Below, piece by piece: positions 50,448 through 60,400 of a DNA stretch of 64,000 nt (position 1 is the stretch's first letter; each line of letters begins with the position of its first letter). Below the pieces are notes generated by a model, which was not told the DNA's origin, did not search any database, and was given only the letters and a program-made list of their open reading frames with translations. Location: positions 248,001-312,000 of the forward strand of contig JAXRKN010000018.1 in NCBI GenBank assembly GCA_038502055.1, in the 5' to 3' direction. A program made the translations under genes and the position numbers. Source of the DNA: Tanytarsus gracilentus. Lineage: Eukaryota > Arthropoda > Insecta > Diptera > Chironomidae.

Positions 50448-53400
50448 TTAAACACATCCAGGGTCGCCAATTTTGTAGAAAGCAGACGCAAAAGTGCTAT
50501 CTTTAGATTAAAGAAAGTTAATGAATCATTAATAAATAAATAAAAAATCAGAGATCGGCAATTACAAAAAATTCCATGTAATTTAATTGATTTTTGAATG
50601 AAAATGTAATAATTATATTTAAATTTTACTCGATTAAAATGTAATTGTCCATCTCTGATTAAAAAATATTTAATTACCTCTCATATTGTACTCGTAAACC
50701 TTAACTGAAGCCTTTTTCTCCTCAATAACCTTAAAAGCCTGCTTCACAATAATATAAACGCATTGTGACTCACCGAAAGGAATTTCGTCAAAATATAAAT
50801 CAACCATCGTGCCACCGCGACGAGTTTCAACATTCTAAAAAATAAAGTTTAAAAATTTTTTTTATTTGCTTTTAAAACATTTAACTCACTCGGATGTTTT
50901 TCCTTTGACTCATCGGGTTCGATCTGGCCGCTTCATAAACATATCCGCTCGTCAAACTGAATTCCATAATGACCATGTCTGAGGAGATTCTTTCTAGTTT
51001 TCTTGAAATACACGCTTCTACTTTTGCCGCATTTCCTGGTAATATTTGGGAATTGACGTAAAGAGTGAAGGTTCTGGAAATTTCCGCGACGATTTTGTAA
51101 TATTCAAAGTAAGTTGTGACAACACCGTAACCCTTTCCCACGCCACTCACGACAATTTTCTCAGTTCCTTTCGGCATCTCAATGAAATGAGGTTTAAGTG
51201 CCTTTTCATTGGTCAAATCGTATTCCTTCTTCTGATTCGCATCTTCGTTAGCAAGCTCAAAATGGATGTCAGTGTCACCCGCGCCTGTTACACTTGCCAT
51301 TTTTGCAAGCGCTTCCATCCCGACAGCAGTCGAGTGTGAGTCAGAAAAGCCGCCTTGAGGATTTTTATTTCTCATCAACCATCGAATAATCGGTTGAGCT
51401 TTTTCAATCTTTTTAGCTTCAATGTAGGCCATTGCTGTGTATGCGGAAATCAGGACCTGAGTGTCAAGCGTAGTTTTCTTTCCCTTTTCAATATTCCAAT
51501 ATCTTGTTTCACCATCAGCTTCTGATTGTGATTCGAGTGTATCAAAATAGTTCTCAAGAGTTGCTCGATTTGCGAGAGCACTCGCATAAGCAGCAACAGC
51601 AGCGCCATAACTGTCGTAATTGAAACGATTCTCAATGTAAGCAAAAGCTTTTTCAATCACATCTGCGTAAGTATTTTGAACGTAATCACGGTTTGTAAGA
51701 AGTGCTAAGAGAACAAACGCAGTAAATCTAATTGGACGTGAAACTGGTGACTCTTCAGGATTGGATGGCTGTTTAGAGTAGTCAACTTCTTTAAAGCTTC
51801 CATCAGAATTTTGATTCTCAACGCAGTACTTCAATGCACATTTAACAATATCCGGATTAATTGGCTCAATACCAAACTGCATAGCTGAACCAATAAGACG
51901 AGCGACATATGCTGCCATCCATGTTGATCCTTTAGCTGATGTCTAAAAAAATATTTATTAAAAATGAAGCTTTTAAACTATCATTAATTACCTGAGTGTC
52001 AAAGAACACTCCAAAACCACCGTCAGCTTTTTTGTACTTCATCATGTGTTGATAGCCTTTTTTGAGTAATTCTTTTGCAGTCTTTTCATTTGCCGCAGAA
52101 AGTTTATCAGTGCTTTTCAAGTATTTGTACAACCATAATGTTCTTCCATATCCCGCCATTGTTTGTTCTCCGCAACCTGATTGTTAAATTTAAAATATTT
52201 CCAGAGATGGATAATTACGTTGTAATTGAGTGAAAATTACATTAAATTTTTATTTGAAAATAATTTTGTTGTAATTGCCCATCTCTGAATATTTTTAAAC
52301 AAAAATTAAAACCTTACCTGACGGTTGAATACTAAAAAGTAAAAATAAAATTAATAAAATTTAAATATTTTTAAATCATCTTACAATAATCCACTGTAGA
52401 AATTCAACGACACACCCATCATATCACCGACAATCACAGCAGATGACTCAATTGACCCTTCCATCACATCATTAGCGACAAATTCATGAGTGTGTAATTT
52501 CTTTTCGCCTTTGAGACTAAACTCAAAATTGTTTGTATCATAATATGCGACACCTTCGTTCTCAACAATTAAATATTTCTCAATCTTATCAAACCAGGTG
52601 ATTTTTTTGCCGCTATTTGTATTCGTCGCTTCAGCTTCAATGCGAATTTTAATTTTTTTATTCACAAGTGGCCGAATGAGGAATTTCTTTCTTGATCCAG
52701 TTCGATGAGGAACTTGAAATGTGGCAGTCTGAATTTTTTCGTTAATTGCTTCCGTTTGACATGTGAAGCCAGGATTTGTAAATTTCATGAACTCAAATTG
52801 CTGGTCAGATCCATCCTCATGTTGTGCAAGCACTTTGATATCCACTTTTAAATTTCCAGCATATCGTGCAGAAACAAAGTTAAACGCAATCACTTCGAGC
52901 TTGAAAATTTCGCCAAATTTAATCGAGTAAGGAAGATTTAGTTCGATGAAGAATTCTTGTGACACGACAAGCTCTTGAGGATTGGCAATTGCGAAACCGA
53001 AATCTTTGTGGATTGAAAGTCCAGTAAAAATCCATGAAGTTATTGAATCTGGAACTTTTTCTTGTATCCGTCCACTTTCATCACCATCAAGTTTAACAGT
53101 TTCCCAAATCCAAGTTTCTGGAAACTTTTTTCTGACATCAAATTCTTCCGTTTCTTCGGGGTTTTCAACAATTTCTATATCCAGAGGATCTTGTTCATCG
53201 CCATCGTAAAACAAACCTCCACCATTGGAACGTGGTTTAATATTTGGATTATTGATTTTTTCCAAAATAGTTAATTCATCTCTCGTGCATTTTCGCCATT
53301 TATCGAGCTGAAGGTTTACGATAAAATTATGATTTGCTCGATCAAAAGTGACGTCTTTTGATTTTGCATTCTCGCCATGGAAAAGCTTTTTTGTGTTTGT

Positions 53401-55474
53401 GAGAGCATTAATTACATCTTCCTTAGTTACATCGTGACCTTTAGCGACGAATGTTAATTTTTTATCGATCGCAAGAAGTGAAACAATGGCGCCATCTTTT
53501 GAATAAAATTCAAAACCAAATTCGTCTTTGGGTTGTGCTCGTTTACTTGAAAGACGAAGCTCAAGCTGTGAATTAATACGTTTAATTTATTTAATTTTTT
53601 GAAACATTTTCCTACCTTATTGCTGCCAAATCCGTCCAGTTTTAGGAGGGTTGATCCATAAAGAACCTGCTTATTGTAATGCTCAACACTGTATACAACA
53701 ATTTTGGCTTCTGGCTTCATTTCTTCGTAAATTGATGAAATTTTGTTAAGATAAAAATGACAGCTATGTTCACCCTCGCAATCAGAGTGTTGTGAGTAAA
53801 CAATGCCCATTCGAGTGACCACCAACACGACAACTTCGCCAAGTCCTTGAGAGTATTCAACTTTGAGTGCAAGATCGGCATTAAAATCTTCAGAAATACT
53901 TTAAAAAGTATGCAATTAATTTGAGTTTAAAAGAAATAAAATTAACTTACTGATTATGATCGACTGAAACTCTCAAAGCTTCAGTAAGTGCAATGTCAGG
54001 TTTGATGATTTCTTCAATTTCCGCATCTAAATATTTAATTGTGACTTTCAACTCTTGAACGCCTTTAATGCCATCAATTTTGAATGATGCAACAGATTTC
54101 TTGATATTTGTATGAATTCCCTTATTGACAGGTGAACCACTTCTAAAACGCATTTCGTATTTCATTTGAACTGGACTGGCTGATGAGGAAATAATCTTTT
54201 TATTATGATCTCGAACCATTACGTCAAAATCATAATCAAAACCATCCTGGAACGGATAAATTTTCTTGATTTCAATCGTGTGCTTTCTCTTCGTCAAGAG
54301 TTTTATTGTTTCTGATTTGCTTTGAATTGTTGACATTGAAGTATCGATAAGATCAACATTAATAGTCAAATTTAATTCACCTTTCGGTATTCCATTAATT
54401 CGAAGATCATCTTTGATGTGAATTTTTATAGTTTTAATAGATTCAATATCAAAATTATCTTCATACATGAGTGCACCGGTGGCGTTGTTTGTGATGTTCA
54501 TGGCTACTTTTCCTTTTGCATATTCATCAAAAGCATATTTGCCAAATATCTCAAATTCGATGAATCGATCTACGAGATAAACTAATTTTTTGCAATTTAT
54601 AACAACCTCAAAAAATGGAAGTTTGATTTTATCGACTTTGAAAATCTTCTTGGCTATTGTTCTGTTGTTGTCGTTAATTTGAGCTGAAATTTCCCAGTTG
54701 CCAAGATTCACTTCATTAGCGAGTTGAATTGTTGATTCAAAGAAACCCTCAGATCGATAATGTTGTTCACTTAAGTCATTGAGACGATCAACTAGATTAC
54801 CTTCACTATCCACTAGCTCAATTTTGACACTGTTGATACCGACTGGCTTTGTGTCGTGATCGAAGACAATAACTCGAATTTTTATCTCATCGCCAGGTTT
54901 ATAGAATGGTTTATCGAGTTGGATAAATGTGTGATCTTCCCTTGGTGTATTTACGATAATAATGTCCTTACTAATACATTGATCATTTTGTCTTGCTAAG
55001 ATTTTCAGCGGATATCCAAGTTGACCTTTGTACTTTTGAGCTTTATTGTCTTTGAAGCTCTTTTCTCCGGCTTTATCAAAGATGACAATTTTATCGTGTT
55101 TTGTTTCTTGACCTTGCTTAATTCTGAAGAAACCTTCTTCCTTCCTAAACTTTACCACAATGTCAATGTTGTCCGTGAAAGTTGATGTTGTGAGAAAAGC
55201 TCGATAAGGTTTATTTGAAAAAATTGCCGGTGGAGCGATGAGAGAAATAAATCTGATAGAAAATTACGTTTTTTGAAAATGTTGAATAACAAATTAAGAT
55301 TTTTTTTAAAATTAGAGAAAAATAAGAATTTTTTAAAATTAGAGAAAATTAAAAAACTTTTTTTACGATTTTTATTTTTTCTACCTTTAATGATTTTTTC
55401 TTCATGAAAACTAACGGATGTTTTAAATTCAAATTTTGAGTGAAAAAAAGAGAAAAGAGAGAGATGTAGAAAAT

Positions 55475-55509
<35 letters not shown>

Positions 55510-56209
55510 TAAAAAACGAGAGAAAGAAATGCTTCAAAAATTTAACTCTAAGCTTCATACTAAAAGTTTGTTGAGATAATTCATTGCCAAACACACACAC
55601 CACTTGTGAATTTAATTTGGTGATTCGTAAAAAAATTTGTGAGAGGAAAAAAAAATGAGGAAAAATTTTATCGATTCACATAACTTAATATGTTTTTATT
55701 TTTAACAGCTTAATGTTAAAGCTCAGAAAAGAATTCTAACTAAATTTAAGGGAACTCACCAACGTGGTCCTATGACAATTTTTAGTAAAAAATTAAATAA
55801 TTGATCTTAAAAAATCATCCAATTTTAATTAATTTATTTTAAAATAAAACGACTTGAAATTTTTTAAATAATTTTCACTTTTTTGAACTCTTTTAAATTT
55901 TACAATGATTTATTGGGCCGTAATTAGCTAAACATTGAACTCCATTTAAAGTTGAATGTCACTCCGTGCTCCAAAAACGGTTTAAGCAAAAGTTTATTAA
56001 ACTCATTATTTAAATATAAAGAAAAATTTGATAAGGTAAAAAAACTTTTAAGTAATCAGAAACCCTGACACTAATCACTGAACATTTATTTAATTTTTTT
56101 TAAAAATTTATACAAAAAAATTAAAAAATTAGTTGAGTACTCACTGATTGCACAGAACCACGTGTAAAGCTCCCAGCAATGCACTTAAATACAAAATTAT
56201 CAGTCGCAT
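50448..56209 (-). CDS. TEP: Thioester-containing protein TEP-B
   Basis: Nine coding exons: 56145-56209, 53951-55252, 53616-53898, 52385-53565, 52318-52331, 51992-52176, 50890-51942, 50678-50834 and 50448-50500, giving 1430 aa. The signal peptide is MRLIILYLSALLGALHVVLC. QLDKPFYKPGDEIKIRV marks MG2. An acidic bait-like region (EQDPLDIEIVENPEETEE) precedes KKFPETWIW. The thioester PSGCGEQTM lies at about residues 947-955, followed by the helical thioester domain (GSTWMAAYVARL) and MG8 (VYEYNM). A 14-nt microexon (52318-52331) encodes the residues just before the thioester, and the next intron splits the glycine codon of GCGEQ. That intron contains MITE copy 5, and the last intron contains copy 4. 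The final exon, found beyond the MITE, adds a tail ending PGCV whose Cys matches the C-terminal Cys of many alpha-2-macroglobulins. It is a secreted opsonin-like protein and is divergent from TEP-C. Confidence 0.9.
50549..50657. mobile_element. hAT-like MITE, copy 4, in the last intron of TEP-B
   Basis: The ends are CAGAGATCGGCAATTAC and GTAATTGTCCATCTCTG. The flanks are low-complexity (aataaaaaat and attaaaaaat), so the target duplication cannot be defined exactly. At 109 bp it is shorter than copies 1 and 3. Confidence 0.85.
52202..52287. mobile_element. hAT-like MITE, copy 5, in the thioester intron of TEP-B
   Basis: It starts CAGAGATGGATAATTAC and ends GTAATTGCCCATCTCTG. The flanking 8-mers aatatttc and aatatttt match at 7 of 8 positions, a good target-site duplication. 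It fills most of the intron that interrupts the GCGEQ glycine codon. Confidence 0.9.
55476..55507. repeat. (AG)n microsatellite in TEP-B intron 1
   Basis: About 16 AG units, 240 bp into the first intron of TEP-B. In the transcript direction it is a (CT)n tract. Confidence 0.9.
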
Positions 56210-56485
56210 CTTCGAGTTATGCAAATGTACGAAAGACTGAACTAAATCAATTATTGAGAAGATCTTTTTATATTTTTTAAGAGGTTCAAGCTTCGTAAAT
56301 TTTCTCCATGCTCGAATCCTCGCGAGGGGAAATTGAGTAAAATCTCACAGCAAATTTTATGCTTGGGGAAATGAAATCTCTTGTGGACGTGACAAGCGTC
56401 AACACTCTAATTATAGCGGGGATTTTTTTATTGCGAAAGATTTAATGATTTATGCTTTTGAGGTTGAAGAACTGAAAAAAATGCG

Positions 56486-56566
56486 GGGGGCGGAGCACGG
56501 CGCGGCGATATAAATTTTATATCAGATATAAAATATATAAAATTTATATCTTCGTGATTCGCCCCC
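56486..56566. repeat. Hairpin element bounded by GGGGGCGGA/TTCGCCCCC
   Basis: GGGGGCGGA at the left and TTCGCCCCC at the right are complementary at 8 of 9 positions. Between them are nested AT palindromes around gatataaattttatatc and a GC-rich gcacggcgcggcg. The composition is very unlike the neighbourhood. It may be a small foldback element or an insertion. Confidence 0.5.
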
Positions 56567-56571
56567 ATGTA

Positions 56572-56720
56572 CAGAGAAGATTTCAGAAGATTTCTCAAAA
56601 TTAATTTATGTAATGTAATTTAATTTTACAAAATTAAATAAATTTTGTACCAAAATGTAATTTACATTCAGTTTTTTGTAATGGAATTTTTAAACGGTTA
56701 AATGTAATTGTCCATCTCTA
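56572..56720. mobile_element. hAT-like MITE, copy 6 (diverged)
   Basis: The right end aatgtaattgtccatctct and interior motifs match the family. The left end is only CAGAGAAGAT. It lies between TEP-B and TEP-C. Confidence 0.55.
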
Positions 56721-57361
56721 GTCAAGTAACGAAAAATTTAACATTTTAAGTTTGAAAGATTTAAAATTTTAATAAAAAGCGAAAAGTCTTTTAAGAACAA
56801 TTCTTATCAAAATTAAATTACTAAAAAAAATTAATTTGATCTTTTAGGGTCGCAAAAATAACGAGTGTAAATTTCCCGCTTTAAAACGACTATCAACCGT
56901 AACGAAATACATTAACCGACAAGTTAATTTTTTATAATCAGAATTAACAAAATTCGAGGAAGTAATGAAAGTCCGGGAAGATTAATGCCTATGTTTTCGC
57001 CAGAATATTTAGTAACAAATTTCTTAATAATTTTTTTAACACACATTTCTAAAGAATATTTTCAAAAATATCTGAGTTTTTTTAAGAAACATTTTTTTAA
57101 TTTTATTTTTTTTTTGAAAAGGATTATTAAAAATTAGTTGATTTAAAATTTGTTAAAAAATTTCTTAATTTTTTAAAAAAGTAGAATTTAAATTTTTTTT
57201 ATTTAAAATTTTTTAAAATTATTTAAATTTTTAACGATGATTCGTAATTTTTGAACAAACATTCTCCCTCGATTGACATTAAAAAATTCTCTCTTCGATT
57301 CCCCTCTTTTTTAAGGGGAATTTAAACTCGATTTTTTTCAATACAATTAAATTTAAAAAAA

Positions 57362-57400
57362 TATAAAATTAAGAAACTGTTCGCTCGTTTCACTCAATAA
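57362..57400 (+). promoter_or_regulatory. TATA box and initiator of TEP-C
   Basis: TATAAAA starts at 57362. TCACTC with its A at 57392 lies 30 bp downstream, the standard TATA-to-start spacing. The 5' UTR would be 33 nt, up to the ATG at 57425. Confidence 0.6.
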
Positions 57401-57424
57401 GTTTCGAACCGTCAAACAGTGAAG

Positions 57425-60400
57425 ATGAGAATTTCTCTTGTCATCACTTTATCAACTTTAATCGTCATACAGTGCTATGCGAGGTAAGAAATATTTTTTT
57501 TTTGGAAATTCATGAAACGTTTGTGTTCTAATAGAAATATAATTTGGTTTATTTAATTTAATTAAAATAATATAAGAAAAAAAAATTAAAAATAAAATTT
57601 TTACAAAATTACATTAAAAAAATATTTTGAAAAATAATTAAATAATTAAGTAATTAATTATTAAATAATTTAGCAATCAGCATATCACGATTATTGGTCC
57701 ACGGACTGTCACATCTCACGCAACTTATAAAGCGTTCATCGATGCTGAGAACATGAAGCAAAGTGACACTTTAGTGGTCGTACTCAAATCACAAAAAAGC
57801 GTTCATGACACGAAAATTTTTCGGGATGGAAAAAACGTGAACAAAGAAGTTGAATTTAAAGTGAGTAAAAATTTATTTTAAAAATTAACATAATTTTTTT
57901 ATTAATTTACCTAAAATTAAATTTTTAAAGCTTCCAGCAAATCCTCACGACTCATACAGTCTTATGTCACTTTTGGTATCTCAAAAATCTAAAGGCAACA
58001 TCTGCATGGTCAAGGAAGCAAAAATCTTTACAGCAACCTCAAAAAATATCATGAACCTCATTCAAATGGACAAACCTGTCTATAAACCTGGCGAAAAATT
58101 TCGTTTTCGTGTGCTCACCCTCGATCATGAGACAAAACCCTACAAATATAATTCAATCAACGTTGACGTCATCGATGCGAGTGGTCAAATTGTTAAAACT
58201 TTCAATGACGGTCGCAAATCAGATTTTGGCTTTTATGAAAACTCTTTCACACTTTCTGACGAACCTGTTCAAGGCGATTGGAAAATTGATGTGCAAATTG
58301 ACCAATCTAATGTTAAAAGTAGCAAAACTTTCGCTGTTAAAAACTTCAAGCCGCCTCCTTTTCAACTCTTCATTGAAACTCCACCAAGAGTCGCTTACGA
58401 TGGCTACAATCCTTCAATTACACTAAAAATCTACGCAAAATATCCCTTCGATAAGTTTGTTAAAGGATCTGCAATGATTTATGCGAAAGTCTTCAACAAA
58501 AACTCACCAGATGTCGTTTTGAGTGAAAAATCACGTAAAGTTCAAATCGAAGGTGGAAGCGAAAATATCAAGTTTGATCTTAGAAATGATTTAAATATCA
58601 ATTTCTTAACAAAACCCGCAATCGTTGAGTTCAGCGTTGAATTTACGGAAACTCAAGGAGGAAGGAAAGCTGAACAGTCGCAGAGAGTTGAAATTTTACC
58701 GCAAGGAAATCATTTCATAAAATTAACAAAACCGGACAACTTTAAACCTGGATTCAGCTATAAAATTAACGCAGACGTTTTTACGCTTGATGGAAAACCA
58801 GAAAAATCCACTTCACTACCACTCACGATGAGAATCAAGTACAACTACAAGAATAATACTTCGATCGACATTTCGCAACCTCAATTTTTAAAGAATGGAA
58901 AATCAAATTTTGTTCTAAATCCGCCAGTCGATGTTTTAAACTTTTTAGTAAGTTTTGAGTTCGAAAGAGCAAAAGTTGAAGATTTTATTGAATCTAAAAA
59001 GCAAGCGAACGCTGAAACTTTACAAGTCACATTTAAACCTGAAAGGTAAAAGAAATTAAATGTTTTTTAAAATAAATTCTAATATATTAATTATAGCCCC
59101 AAAATTGGCGACACAATTAAAATTTCGGCAGAATCAAACAGCTTAATGAATACACTTAAGGTTCTCGTAATTGGCCGAAATGGTTTAATTAAATCTCAAA
59201 CGCATGAAGATTCTGAAGAAAATGTTCAATACAATTTTGAGTTAGAAGTGACACCAGAAATGGCGCCAGAGGCAACTGTCATTGTCTTCTATACGAGAGA
59301 TCAAGATGGAGAAATTATTTACGATCAGTTTAAACTTGAACTTGGATTTAAGAACACAAATCAAGTAAGTTTATTTTAATTTGAGTTTTGATCATAAATT
59401 TAAAAACTTATTTATTTAAAGTTAAAAATTCAGCTTAAGGCTGACACCTATAAACCTAAAGAGACAGCTTCATTCACTTTAACAACTCAACCTCGATCAT
59501 TTGTTGGACTTCTTGGAATTGATGAAAGTGTTCGATATTTGGGATCACACAATGACATCACTCAAGAAGATGTTGATTCTAAAGTTTCATCACTTGGTAA
59601 ACTTAAAAGTGAAAAGTATGAGGGAAAACTTTATCTTGATCTTGCAAAGTCAAATGTTTTCGTTCTTCAACCACTAAAATCGACAAAGCACTTTTGTAAA
59701 CCATCAGAGGAAAAATATATCGAGACAGGATTCGTTGGACGACTTGAAGTTATTGAAACTGACGATGAAGTTGAAGAATTTCCAGAGTGGGATGATATTG
59801 AAGCTCTTGAAGCTTTTAATGCTGAAGATGAACTCATCCGCAAATACTTTCCAGATGTTTGGATTTTTGATAGTTTTGATGTGCAAAGACCAACAACAAC
59901 TTTCTCACAAGTTGTTCCAGATACAATTACTTCCTGGATGTTGAGTGGATTTTCGATCCATCCTGAACATGGTCTTGCGATTGCTGAACCACAAAAAATA
60001 AAAGTTTATCAAGACTTCTTCATCAAAGTTGGAGTTCCAAGCTCAGTTAAGATTGGTGAAGTCTTCAAGATTGACGTCACAGTACACAACTATCTGGATG
60101 ATGACAAAAATGTTGATATTACTCTTCAACGTGATGAGTTTGAACTTTTAGATGAACGACAAAGACCAGGTGGTGCAGCAGGTTGTATGGATTACTATCG
60201 AGTTGCTCAATACCAAAAGAGAGTCTTAGCCAACGCACAATCCGGAGCATCAACTGAATTTCTAGCAAGAGCTTTAAAAAGTGGAAACATAAATATTAAA
60301 ATTAATGCAGTTAGTGCTGGAGTTCAGGACAGTGTTGAGAAGACTGTTAAAGTAGATTATGAAGGTGCAACTCAGTATAAAAGTTTTCCAATGTTAATTG

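Larger units (their letters stand above)
56210..57424. promoter_or_regulatory. Bidirectional upstream region of TEP-B and TEP-C
   Basis: A 1.2-kb interval separates the two divergent start codons. It holds GGGGAAATTG (56326) and GGGGAAATGA (56365) within 160 bp of the TEP-B start, and GATTCCCC (57297) with GGGGAATTT (57315) 100-130 bp before the TEP-C start. These are kappaB-like words. It also contains a GC-rich hairpin-forming element (56486-56566) and MITE copy 6. The sequence shows the words only. Rel-factor control is an inference supported by the immune role of TEPs. Confidence 0.45.

Noticed and set aside
55765..55776. A 10-nt candidate exon (gaccacgttg) between TEP-B exons 1 and 2, with ag and gtgagt at its sides
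   Set aside because: Including it breaks the frame of the next exon. Exon 1 joins exon 2 directly in phase and gives NQFISLIAP, matching the other TEPs.
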